Shown: positions 34,438-42,437 of the stretch, one piece after another | Layout: each line of letters opens with the position of its first letter | Numbering within the stretch: the first letter of the stretch is position 1 | Assembly: GCF_014203235.1 (NCBI RefSeq) | Contig: NZ_JACHIN010000002.1 | Coordinates: 303,245 to 367,244, forward strand | DNA length: 64,000 nt | Origin: Nonomuraea endophytica | GTDB lineage: Bacteria; Actinomycetota; Actinomycetes; Streptosporangiales; Streptosporangiaceae | Reading direction: 5' to 3' | Made by a program: the position numbers and the translations under genes | Notes under the pieces: generated by a model | What the model was told of the DNA's origin: nothing | Seen by the model: only the letters and a program-made list of their open reading frames with translations | Database searches by the model: none

Positions 34438-35682
34438 TCACGGCGTCCACGCGCGGACCACCAGGGCCGCGTTGTGACCGCCGAATCCGAAGGAGTTGCT
34501 CAGCGCGGCGCCCACGTCCATGCGGCGCACGTGGTGCGGGACGTAGTCGAGGTCCTCGTCCTCTGGCGCGTCGCAGTTGAACGTGGGCGGCACGAGGCCG
34601 GTCGCGATCGCCCTGACGGTGGCGATGAGCTCGGCGGTGCCGGCGGCGCCGATCATGTGACCGGTCAGCGCCTTGATGGAGCTGATCGGCGGCACCCGCG
34701 CGCCGAAGACGTTGCGGATCGCCAGGCTCTCGATCCTGTCGTTGAGCACCGTCCCGGTGCCGTGCGCGTTGATGTAGTCGATGCCGTCCGGTTCGATGCC
34801 GGCGTCCCGCAGCGCGAGCCGCATCACCGTGGCCGCGCCCAGCCCGTCGGGATGCGGCGCGGTCGGATGGAAGGCGTCGGTCGTGGCCGCGTAGCCGGCG
34901 ACCTCCGCCTGGATCGCCGCGCCCCTGCGCAGGGCGTGCTCGGCCTCCTCCAGGACGACCACCGCCGCGCCCGAGCCCATGACGAAGCCGTCGCGGTCCC
35001 GGTCGAAGGGGCGGCAGGCGCGTTCCGGCTCGTCGTTGCGCCGCGACAGCGCGCCGGTGATGCCGGTGGTCGCCATGTCGAAGGGAGTGATGGAGTCGTC
35101 GCAGCCGCCGGCGATCGCCATGTCCGCCCGGCCGGTCCTGATCCACATGGCCGCCTCGCCGACGCTCATGGTGCCGGTGGCGCAGGCCGTGCTCATGGAG
35201 CCCGAGGGCCCCGCGGCCCCGAAGCGCAGGGCGATCTCCGCCGACGGGCTGTCGGCGGACAGCGCCGCCGCCGCGTACGGCGGCACGCCACGGGGACCAC
35301 GCTCGGCGAAGCGGCCGTAGAGCGACTGCTGCAGCCAGCTGCTTCCGTAACCTGAGCTGACCAGGACGCCCAGCCGGGGTTTGAGCTCCCCGCCCTGCGG
35401 CAGCTTGGCCTCATCGGCCGCCTGGACCGCCGCCGCCAGACCGAACTGGGCGAAGCTGTCGAGCCTGCGGCTCACCTTGTGCGGCATGTACACCAGAGGG
35501 TCGAAGTCGCGGACCTGTGCGGCGATCGTGGTGCTGTGCCCGGCCGGGTCGAACGCGTCGATCGTCGCTATGCCGCTGCGGCCCTGGAGCAGGCTGGACC
35601 AGAACGTGTCGACGTCCTGGCCGACGGGAGAGATGACGCCCGCGCCGGTGATGACCACGCGTCGGGGATGGCGGATCGGCAT
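34438..35682 (-). CDS. beta-ketoacyl-ACP synthase (KAS I/II type)
   Basis: The 414-residue protein has the complete condensing triad: Cys167 in STACATG, His307 in NAHGTGT and His342 in KALTGHMIGAAG, with Lys337. The acyl-binding and dimer regions are also normal (RVVITGAGVISPVG start, SFGFGGHNA end). It is therefore an active elongating ketosynthase of the FabF kind rather than a chain-length factor. It lies 20 bases after the ligase-ALDH gene and 23 before the amidinotransferase gene. It probably elongates a starter on the cluster's own ACP using the primary metabolism KR and DH. Confidence 0.92.
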   Translation of the reverse strand: MPIRHPRRVVITGAGVISPVGQDVDTFWSSLLQGRSGIATIDAFDPAGHSTTIAAQVRDFDPLVYMPHKVSRRLDSFAQFGLAAAVQAADEAKLPQGGELKPRLGVLVSSGYGSSWLQQSLYGRFAERGPRGVPPYAAAALSADSPSAEIALRFGAAGPSGSMSTACATGTMSVGEAAMWIRTGRADMAIAGGCDDSITPFDMATTGITGALSRRNDEPERACRPFDRDRDGFVMGSGAAVVVLEEAEHALRRGAAIQAEVAGYAATTDAFHPTAPHPDGLGAATVMRLALRDAGIEPDGIDYINAHGTGTVLNDRIESLAIRNVFGARVPPISSIKALTGHMIGAAGTAELIATVRAIATGLVPPTFNCDAPEDEDLDYVPHHVRRMDVGAALSNSFGFGGHNAALVVRAWTP

Positions 35683-35702
35683 GGGCAGACTGCCTTTCGC
35701 GT

Positions 35703-38327
35703 TCAGACGAGACGTGGCGTGGTGGTCAGGTGCTCGGCGACCACCTGGGAGATGAGCGCGGGCCCGGTCCAGCGCTTGCCGTAGCGCATGACGTAGCCCG
35801 CCATGACACCGTGCCCGCCGAACGGCTGGTTGCCGTTGTCGACGTCGATCAGCGTGCTGTTCACGGCCACGGTGTGCCTTTTGCGCAGGGTGTCGACGAG
35901 GCCGGGCTCGCCGTCGTACACCATGGCGCCCATCGCCCGTTCGGCGAAGAAGGGCGAGTCGATGTGCTGGCTCACCTGCTGCGCCGTGGAGTAGCCGACG
36001 ACGTTGAAGATCGGGGCGAAGAACTCCACGATGGGCACGCGCGGGGCCCAGTCCCGTACCAGGACGGTGGGTTCGACGCGTTTGGTGCGGAAGTCGATGG
36101 CGCCTCCGGCGACGATGTGCTCGTGGTTGCGGCGCAGGTAGTCGGCGGAGGCCTCGACCGCGGTGTCGTACCAGAGGCTTCCGTAGTCGGCTTCGGGGTC
36201 GGTGTTGCTGCCGTACTTGGCCGCCTTCACCGCCTGGGTGAGGCCGTCGACGAAGCTGTCCTTGACGGAGTCGTGGACGTAGAGGACGTCGGGTCCGTAG
36301 CAGTCCTGGCCCGAGTTGAGCAGACGCACCCGCATGGCATCCCGTACGGCCCGGCCGACCTGCGCGTCCGGCCCCACGATGAACGGGTTGACGCCCTGCC
36401 CGAAGAACACGAAGAGCTGTTCGTCGCGCAGCGTGGCACGGACCTGTTCGGCGTTCTTGTACGTGCCGGTGAAGATGACGACGTCGGCGGAGGCCACCTG
36501 GCCGGTGACGAACTCCCGCTGGCTGGCCTCGACCACCTCGATCGGCAGGTTGTGCACGGGTGCCAGGAGGGCGTGCAGCCGGTGGAGCTGATCGGCGATC
36601 ACGCTCGCCGGCCGGGCCGTCAGCCGCTCGGTGAACAGCGCCGGCACCAGGAGATAGAGGACGTAGCTGTAGAGCAGGACGTTGGACGGCATGAACGCGG
36701 CCAGGCGGCGGACTCTGGCCGGTCCGTTGGCGAGGATCTCCTCGACCGCACCGGCCAGGGTGGCGCGGGAAGCGTCGATCTCGTCCATGACCGACCGGTG
36801 CAGGGAGATCTCGGTGAGGATGTCGATGACCGGCTGGGGGTCGTCCCGCAGCATCTCCTCCACGGCCCGCAGGCCGCGCACCCGTTCCTCGGGCGGCATC
36901 ATGGCCGACGTCCCCGCCGGCGCCTGGACGCCGCCGGTGGCCGCCAGCCGCCGCAACGCCGCCATGTCGGGTTTGCCGCGGGCGGTGACCGGGATCCGGT
37001 CGAGCACGATGACCTGGTTGGGGCCTTCGTGCGCGGGAAGCTGCGCGGTGAGCCGGGCCCGCCAGTCGGCGGGCTGCGGTTCACCGGCGTCGGCCACGAA
37101 GAAGACGAGCCGGCACCCCAGCCGCTCGTCCTCCACCGGGACGACCGCGACCGGACGGTTCAGCACGGCGGCCGCCCGGCGTTCCACGGCCTCCGGATAG
37201 ATGGTGTGCCCGAGGCGGTGGACGGCGAACTTGCGGCCGACGACGTAGAGGTTGCCCTCGGCGTCGACGTGGCCCAGGTCGTTGGTGCGCAGCTCGGTCA
37301 GGGGCGCCGCCGCCTCCTCCAGAGGCAGGTAGCCCTCCATCAGGTCGGCGGAGCGTACGACGACCTCGCCGGTCTGGCCGGCGCTCAGTTCCTTGCCGTC
37401 GTCGTCGACGATCGTCACGTCCACTCCGGGCAGCGGGCGGCCGCAGCCGTTCGGGTTGTCCGGCGTGGCCAGCGCGATGTTGCCGGCCTCCGTGCTGCCG
37501 TAGCCGTCCAGCAGCGGCTGGCCGACCTCGGTGAGGAACCTGTCGGAGAGCGTCGGATCCAGGGGCGCGCCGCCCACACACCACATGCGGACACGGGACA
37601 GGTCGGCCAGCAGCTCCGGGCGGCGCTCGCCGAGGTTCAGGATCGTGTGGTACGTCGACGGCGTCGCGTCCACGGACGTGGCGCCCGCTTCCGCGCCGGC
37701 CCGCAGGGCCCGGTCGAGCCGGCCGTACGGGGTGATGAGCAGCGAGCAGTCGCTCATCAACCAGGTCAGGACCAGCGAGATCCCGTATTGGTGGGAGAAG
37801 GGGAGGAGCGGCAGAAGCACGTCCTCGGGGGTGTAGGCCATCCGGGCACAGGTCCGCTCGGTGTTCGCGATGATCGAACGGCCGGAGCGCACGATGCCCT
37901 TGGGGTGACCGGTCGAGCCGGACGACCACGCGATCAGCGCGTCGCGGCGGCCGGTCCAGGGGTTGAGGTCGAGGGACCGGACAGGCGGATCCTGCACCGT
38001 TGAGACCAGCCGGCCGAGCTCGATGGTTCGCATACCGGCCGGTGGCGGTGTGGCGTCATCCGTCAGTGCGATGTTCGTTCCCGAGACAGTTGCCATCCGC
38101 TCGAGTTCACCGCGTGTTTGATGTGCGTCCACAATCACGATGGAAATGTTTAGGTTGACGAGGGCGAGGAATCCTGCGACAAAATCCGGCGAGTTCCGCG
38201 CGACCAGGAGAATTCGATCCCCCGGTGCGATGCCGTCTCGTGTGAGCCCCTGCGAGACGGCGGCTGCGATGCTCGCCACCCGTTCATTCGTTATTGCCGA
38301 TCCATCGGAGATCAGCATCAGCATCAC
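35703..38327 (-). CDS. acyl-AMP ligase fused to an aldehyde dehydrogenase/acyl-reductase domain
   Basis: The 874-residue protein has two parts. Residues 1-460 are an adenylate-forming ligase: SSGSTGHPKG (135-144), GYGSTEAG near 275-282, NDLGHVD near 349 and catalytic Lys452 in VTARGKPD. After a linker, residues about 490-874 form an ALDH-superfamily domain with FTGTYKN near 619, QGVNPFIVG near 644 and nucleophile Cys676 in NSGQDCYGPD. The Glu of the usual ELGG motif is missing (FFGQG), as in acylating ALDHs and LuxC-type acyl reductases. It may therefore activate an acid and reduce it to an aldehyde, or load it on the ACP. The N-terminus is some 20 residues shorter than usual ligases. First gene of the left operon. 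Confidence 0.85.
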   Translation of the reverse strand: MMLMLISDGSAITNERVASIAAAVSQGLTRDGIAPGDRILLVARNSPDFVAGFLALVNLNISIVIVDAHQTRGELERMATVSGTNIALTDDATPPPAGMRTIELGRLVSTVQDPPVRSLDLNPWTGRRDALIAWSSGSTGHPKGIVRSGRSIIANTERTCARMAYTPEDVLLPLLPFSHQYGISLVLTWLMSDCSLLITPYGRLDRALRAGAEAGATSVDATPSTYHTILNLGERRPELLADLSRVRMWCVGGAPLDPTLSDRFLTEVGQPLLDGYGSTEAGNIALATPDNPNGCGRPLPGVDVTIVDDDGKELSAGQTGEVVVRSADLMEGYLPLEEAAAPLTELRTNDLGHVDAEGNLYVVGRKFAVHRLGHTIYPEAVERRAAAVLNRPVAVVPVEDERLGCRLVFFVADAGEPQPADWRARLTAQLPAHEGPNQVIVLDRIPVTARGKPDMAALRRLAATGGVQAPAGTSAMMPPEERVRGLRAVEEMLRDDPQPVIDILTEISLHRSVMDEIDASRATLAGAVEEILANGPARVRRLAAFMPSNVLLYSYVLYLLVPALFTERLTARPASVIADQLHRLHALLAPVHNLPIEVVEASQREFVTGQVASADVVIFTGTYKNAEQVRATLRDEQLFVFFGQGVNPFIVGPDAQVGRAVRDAMRVRLLNSGQDCYGPDVLYVHDSVKDSFVDGLTQAVKAAKYGSNTDPEADYGSLWYDTAVEASADYLRRNHEHIVAGGAIDFRTKRVEPTVLVRDWAPRVPIVEFFAPIFNVVGYSTAQQVSQHIDSPFFAERAMGAMVYDGEPGLVDTLRKRHTVAVNSTLIDVDNGNQPFGGHGVMAGYVMRYGKRWTGPALISQVVAEHLTTTPRLV

Positions 38328-38342
38328 CTACCGAGGACTTTC

Positions 38343-38387
38343 CTACGTGACGCCGGATAACGGGTCAACGTTGGTCTTTCCGGTCAT
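38343..38387 (-). CDS. possible 14-codon leader ORF upstream of the ligase gene
   Basis: On the minus strand GGAGGTGTG is followed by an ATG and 13 further codons ending in TAG, 15 bases before the ligase start. The ribosome site is far better than that of the ligase gene itself. It could be a leader peptide that couples translation, or the original N-terminus of the ligase separated by a frameshift, which would explain the short N-terminus of the ligase. Nothing in the peptide suggests attenuation. Confidence 0.25.
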   Translation of the reverse strand: MTGKTNVDPLSGVT

Positions 38388-38671
38388 CACACCTCCGAAC
38401 ACTCGCGGTTAACCACGCGAAACTTCCTAGTCATACCAGGTATTTGCACCTACATGCTCACCTGACGCATCGGGTCGCCCACACTCCGTCAGAGCAAAGA
38501 CAGAGCTCCTACCAGCGATTATGAGAACTCTGGTAATCGGCATAGCCAGATTGTCCGGCATCTGGACGCAGATAACGGCCAGCCCGAAAAGGATCATCGA
38601 CCATCCTTGACGCTTACAAGCGTTCCGACGTATAACCTCAATCGGTGTAACTTCCATCGAGAGGTTGGGTA
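38388..38671. promoter_or_regulatory. divergent promoter region of the biosynthetic cluster
   Basis: This 284-base stretch is noticeably less GC-rich than the rest of the window. For the right operon, TTGACG (38607-38612) and TATAAC (38631-38636) are 18 bases apart, a good sigma-70 promoter about 35 bases before the ACP start. For the left operon only a weak CATAAT on the minus strand (38523-38518) is seen. No further gene is apparent here. Confidence 0.6.
38610..38623. promoter_or_regulatory. candidate operator inside the ACP-operon promoter
   Basis: ACGCTT-AC-AAGCGT is a perfect inverted repeat with six-base arms, overlapping the -35 element and lying within the spacer of the ACP promoter. 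Position fits a repressor site. No cluster-specific regulator is encoded in either operon. Confidence 0.4.
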
Positions 38672-38929
38672 ATGACTGAAACTCGCGAAGACATATACGG
38701 CGAGGTCAGCGCCATCATCCAGGAAGTAACAGGAATGCAAGCGGCAGATGTATCCCCAAAGAAATCCATCGTCGATGACCTCGATATCGACTCGCTGTCG
38801 ATGGTTGAGATCGGGGTGGCGGTCGAGGACAAGTTCGCGGTCGAGATCACGGACGCCGAGATGCCGAAAATAGTGACCGTCGAGGACCTGATCGACCACA
38901 TCGAGCAGGCGATGGCGGCCCGCGATTGA
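38672..38929 (+). CDS. acyl carrier protein
   Basis: The 85-residue acidic protein has the phosphopantetheine site DIDSLSMVEI with Ser41, and the helix pattern of type II ACPs (DDLDIDSLS, KFAVEITDAEM, VTVEDLIDHIEQ). GAGAGG precedes the ATG. Its codon use includes ATA, AAA and GAA more than neighbouring genes, and local GC is lower, which may mark recent transfer or a selected expression level. It heads the right operon and its stop shares bases with the TTG of the next gene. It should carry the acyl chain handled by the ketosynthase, the enoyl reductase and the alpha-oxoamine synthase. Confidence 0.95.
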   Translation: MTETREDIYGEVSAIIQEVTGMQAADVSPKKSIVDDLDIDSLSMVEIGVAVEDKFAVEITDAEMPKIVTVEDLIDHIEQAMAARD

Positions 38930-39696
38930 ACGGGATTCTGACCGGAAAACGACTGCTCATCACGGGTGTTCTCACTCCGTCGTCCATCGCATTCCACGTG
39001 GCCAGGCTGGCGCTGGAGAATGGCGCGGAAGTCGTTCTCACGGCCTTTCCCCGGGTAAGCCTCGTCGAGCGTCTCGTGCGCCGGCTGCCGGGACCGGCGC
39101 CGGTCGTCGGCCTCGACGTCACCGATCCCGAACAGCTCGGTAACCTCGCCGACCGCGTCGGAGAACATTTCGGCGAGCTCGACGGCGTGCTCCACTCGAT
39201 CGCCTACGCGCCGCCCGCCGCCCTGGGCGGCAACTTCACCACCACCACGTGGCCCGACGTCGCCACCACGCTGCGGACCTCGACCTACTCACTCCACAGC
39301 CTGTCGATCGCGCTCCTGCCGCTGCTGCGCAAGCCGGGCTCGTCGATCGTCGGGCTCGACTTCGACTCCTCGGTGAGCTGGTCCGAGTACGACTGGATGG
39401 GCGTGGCCAAGAGCGGGCTCGAATCCTGCGCCCGCTACCTCGCCTACTATCTCGGCCCCCAGGGCATCCGGGTGAACCTGGTCGCGGCCGGCCCGATCAG
39501 GACCATGGCGGCCTCGGAGTTCACCAAGGAGCCTGGCGACGACTTCTACGCCACCTGGCAGGCCAAGGCCCCGCTGGGCTGGGAGGCCGACGCCGATCCC
39601 GTGGCACGGGCCTGCGTGGCGTTGTTCTCCGACTGGTTCCCCGCCACGACCGGGGAGATCCTGCACGTGGACGGCGGCGCGCATGCCGTCGGCTGA
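38926..39696 (+). CDS. enoyl-ACP reductase, InhA/FabI-like
   Basis: The 256-residue protein resembles mycobacterial InhA along its length: GKRLLITGVLTPSSIAFHVA, LDGVLHSIAYAPPAALG, SIVGLDFDSSVSWSEYDWM and RVNLVAAGPIRTMA. The catalytic Tyr155 and Lys162 have the FabI spacing (YxxxxxxK). It would reduce the 2-enoyl-ACP formed during chain elongation, using NADH. Translation starts at a TTG overlapping the ACP stop (TTGA), so it is tightly coupled. A cluster-borne InhA copy can also be a resistant duplicate of the housekeeping target; the coupling to an ACP favours a biosynthetic role. Confidence 0.88.
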   Translation: MNGILTGKRLLITGVLTPSSIAFHVARLALENGAEVVLTAFPRVSLVERLVRRLPGPAPVVGLDVTDPEQLGNLADRVGEHFGELDGVLHSIAYAPPAALGGNFTTTTWPDVATTLRTSTYSLHSLSIALLPLLRKPGSSIVGLDFDSSVSWSEYDWMGVAKSGLESCARYLAYYLGPQGIRVNLVAAGPIRTMAASEFTKEPGDDFYATWQAKAPLGWEADADPVARACVALFSDWFPATTGEILHVDGGAHAVG

Positions 39697-41368
39697 GCCC
39701 GGGACGCCCATGTGGCGCCACATCGCCACGACCCTCGCGCACGCCGGATGCGACCTGGTGACCGGCGTGCCCTCCGACGAACCCGCGCTGCTCGACGCCG
39801 CGCTCGCCGTGCCGGGACTCAAGGCGGTGCCGGTGCGCGACCAGCGGGCCGGCGCCTGCCTGGCCGCCGGGCACGCTCTGGTGTCCGGCAGGCCGGCCGT
39901 CCTCGCGACCAACTCCGGTCCCTCGCTGCCCAACGCCCTGGCCGGCCTGCTGGAGGCGGCGTCGCTGCACGCGCCCGTCGTGGTGGTGACCACCCGGATC
40001 CCCAGGGCCGGTCTTGGCAGGGGCGGCTTCCAGCAGGTGGACCAGCGTGCGGTCAGCGCCGCCGTGGCCAAGTGGTACGTGCTGGCCGAGGACGTGGACC
40101 AGCTCGACTGGGCGCTGCGGCAGGCCGTGCACCGGGCGATCAACGGCGCGCCCGGGGTCGTGGTCGTCGAGCTCGCCGAGGAGGCGCTCCAGGGCGAGCC
40201 ACCGCGAACCGCCGCGCCGACGGCTCGCCCGCCCCGGCTGCGGTCCGCGCCCGCCGCGGACGATCTCGACCGGGCGGTGGACACGATGGCGCGGGCCGCC
40301 GCGCCGGTGATCATCGCGGGCGGCGGCGCGAAGGCGGCCGGCGCGGGCGCTCCCCTGCGCGCGCTGGCCGAGAGCTGGGGCGCGGCCGTGTTCGCCACCG
40401 CCGCCGGGCGCGGCGTGCTCGACGAGAACCATCCACGCTACTGCGGTCTCGCCGGGCTCTACGCGGCCGCTCCCGCCGCCGCGCTGCTCGACGACGCCGA
40501 CGTGATCCTGGCCTTGGGCACCCGCCTGGAGGAGACCGTACGCACGGGGTGGACCCTGTCCGGGCAGCGCCTGATCCACGTGGACGTCGATCCCGACGCC
40601 TTCGACCTGGCCGTCCGCCCCGAGATCGCGCTGGCCGGCGACGCCGCCCTCACCGCGGGACTGCTCGCCGACCGCCTCAAGGCGCACCCGTCGCCGGCCT
40701 GGTCGGAGCGCGTCGCCGCGGTGAAGACCGAACTCCCCCACGCCGGGTCCCTCGCCGCCGAGACCCTGCGCGCGGTCGGGTCCAGGTTCGGGCGCGACCT
40801 CGTGCTCGTCCAGGAGAACGGACTCCACGACATGTGGAGCTACCACTACCCGCTGTTGTCGCTGTCAGAGCGGGCCAGGGTGGTGGCGCCGGGTGAGCAG
40901 ACCATGATGGGCTTCGGCGTGGCCGCGTCGCTCGGCGCCGCGCTCGCCGAACCGTCACTGCCCACCGTCGTGATCTGCGGCGACGGCGCGATGACGATGA
41001 GCATGAACGCGCTGCCGGCCGCCGCCGAGCACGGCGCCGGAATCGTCTTCGTCGTCTTCGACAACGGCGGCTTCGGCTGGCCGCGCTACGTCCGCGCCCT
41101 GGCCGGAGCCGACACCCGCATCACCCGGTTCCCCGGCGGCGAGCCGCCCTACGAGGCGGTGATCCGCGCACTCGGCGGCTGGACCGCCCGCTGCCGGACG
41201 GCCGGCGACCTCGATCCCGCGCTGGAGGAAGCCGCCCAGCACGCCAAGAACGGCGCGCTCGCGCTGGTCGCCGTCCCCGTCTCCGACACCGACATCCCTC
41301 CCGGCGTGCTTCGCGTGTACGGCGGCGCCGCCGAGTCCCCAGACAAGGCAGGCGACCATGACGCGTGA
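39683..41368 (+). CDS. thiamine-diphosphate-dependent enzyme (acetolactate synthase/PPDC-like)
   Basis: The 561-residue protein has the three-domain layout of ThDP decarboxylases and ligases. The N-terminal part includes LVTGVPSDEPALLDAAL and ATNSGPSLPNALAGLL, and the C-terminal part the ThDP/Mg motif CGDGAMTMSMN (GDG 433-435) ending in FDNGG. The catalytic Glu expected in the PYR domain is Gln54 (VRDQRAGACLAAGHA), so cofactor activation must differ, as in glyoxylate carboligase where it is Val. It overlaps the InhA-like gene by 14 bases and the methyltransferase gene by 11. It could form or cleave a C-C bond, for instance joining an aldehyde from the ligase-ALDH protein with a keto acid. Met10 is an alternative start. 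Confidence 0.85.
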   Translation: MPSAEPGTPMWRHIATTLAHAGCDLVTGVPSDEPALLDAALAVPGLKAVPVRDQRAGACLAAGHALVSGRPAVLATNSGPSLPNALAGLLEAASLHAPVVVVTTRIPRAGLGRGGFQQVDQRAVSAAVAKWYVLAEDVDQLDWALRQAVHRAINGAPGVVVVELAEEALQGEPPRTAAPTARPPRLRSAPAADDLDRAVDTMARAAAPVIIAGGGAKAAGAGAPLRALAESWGAAVFATAAGRGVLDENHPRYCGLAGLYAAAPAAALLDDADVILALGTRLEETVRTGWTLSGQRLIHVDVDPDAFDLAVRPEIALAGDAALTAGLLADRLKAHPSPAWSERVAAVKTELPHAGSLAAETLRAVGSRFGRDLVLVQENGLHDMWSYHYPLLSLSERARVVAPGEQTMMGFGVAASLGAALAEPSLPTVVICGDGAMTMSMNALPAAAEHGAGIVFVVFDNGGFGWPRYVRALAGADTRITRFPGGEPPYEAVIRALGGWTARCRTAGDLDPALEEAAQHAKNGALALVAVPVSDTDIPPGVLRVYGGAAESPDKAGDHDA

Positions 41369-42437
41369 CATCTACACCTGGAAGGGCGGCTCGGTCGGCA
41401 TCGCGGTCAGCGACAACCCCGACCTCTGGCCCTCCGTCGGTGAATACCCCTTCTACGACCGGATCCTGTACTACGTCATGACCCACGACCACCTCAGGAA
41501 CGCCGCCCTCGGCCACGCGCTGCGGGCGGTGGCCGCGGGCCGCCGGGTCATCGACATCGGAACGGGCCGCGACCTCAACTGGGCCCTGGAAGCCGCCGGC
41601 CACGGGGCCAAGCACGTGTACGCGATCGAGGCCATCCAGGAGAGCCACGAAATGGCGATCAGGCGGGGGGCGGCCTCGCCGTACGCGGACGTCATCGAGG
41701 TCGTGCACGGCACCTCCTTCGACGTGCGGCCGGCCGAGCGGGCCGAGGTGTGCGTGGCCGAGCTCATCGGGTCGATCGCCAGCTCGGAGGGCATGCTCGC
41801 GGCCATGGCCGACGCGCACGAGCGGCTGCTCACGCACGACGGCGTGGTCGTGCCGGCCGCCTGTGACACGTTGGTGGGGGCGGTGTCGTCGCGGGAGCTG
41901 TTTCCGGATGGTCCGGCCTTTTCGCGGAAGGCGCTGCCGTACCTCAGGAAGATCTTCGATCTTTACGAGCAGCCCTTCGACGTGCGGCTGGCGGTGGCCG
42001 ATCCGGGGCCGGAGGTCCTGTTGTCCACGGTGGGGGCGGTGGAGACGCTCCGGTTCGACGGCTCCACACCGCTGGACGACACCACGCGCGTGAGCCTGAT
42101 GATCGAGCGCGACGGAGCCGTGGACGGGTTGCTGTGCTGGATCGGGCTGGACGCGGGCGCGGGCGCCAGGCGGCTGGACTCGCTGCTGGACAAGACGAGC
42201 TGGATGCCGGTTTACCTGCCGGTGTTCGACTCCCTGGTGCGGGTGCGGCGGGGGGATGAGCTCACGGTGGAGTTCGAGCGCCGCACGAGCGACGACGGCG
42301 TCCACCCCGACTACCACGTACGCGGGACGCTGGCCACGAGCGCCGGGGTGACCAGCGGGTCGCTCCTGTCCGGGCACCACGAGCCGCAGCTGGGGACGAA
42401 GCCGATCTACCGTCAGCTTCTCGAAGCTATTCGTTGA
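41358..42437 (+). CDS. protein-arginine-methyltransferase-like (PRMT-like) N-methyltransferase
   Basis: The 359-residue protein has the PRMT core: YPFYDRILYYVMTHDHLRNA, motif I VIDIGTGRDLNW (64-75), the acidic AIEA at 89-92, and the double-E loop AELIGSIASSEGML with Glu135 and Glu144 nine residues apart. These glutamates bind the guanidino group in PRMTs. A beta-barrel-like C-terminal half follows. Bacterial PRMT-like enzymes such as SznE of streptozotocin biosynthesis methylate free arginine. With an amidinotransferase in the same cluster, the natural reading is methylation of the guanidine of the product or precursor. Last gene of the right operon. Confidence 0.8.
   Translation: MTRDIYTWKGGSVGIAVSDNPDLWPSVGEYPFYDRILYYVMTHDHLRNAALGHALRAVAAGRRVIDIGTGRDLNWALEAAGHGAKHVYAIEAIQESHEMAIRRGAASPYADVIEVVHGTSFDVRPAERAEVCVAELIGSIASSEGMLAAMADAHERLLTHDGVVVPAACDTLVGAVSSRELFPDGPAFSRKALPYLRKIFDLYEQPFDVRLAVADPGPEVLLSTVGAVETLRFDGSTPLDDTTRVSLMIERDGAVDGLLCWIGLDAGAGARRLDSLLDKTSWMPVYLPVFDSLVRVRRGDELTVEFERRTSDDGVHPDYHVRGTLATSAGVTSGSLLSGHHEPQLGTKPIYRQLLEAIR

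Noticed and set aside
38672..39696. Reading the ACP, InhA-like and KAS genes as part of the housekeeping fatty acid synthase
   Set aside because: No malonyl transferase, ketoreductase or dehydratase genes accompany them, while amidinotransferase, alpha-oxoamine synthase and exporter genes do; a specialised role is more likely.
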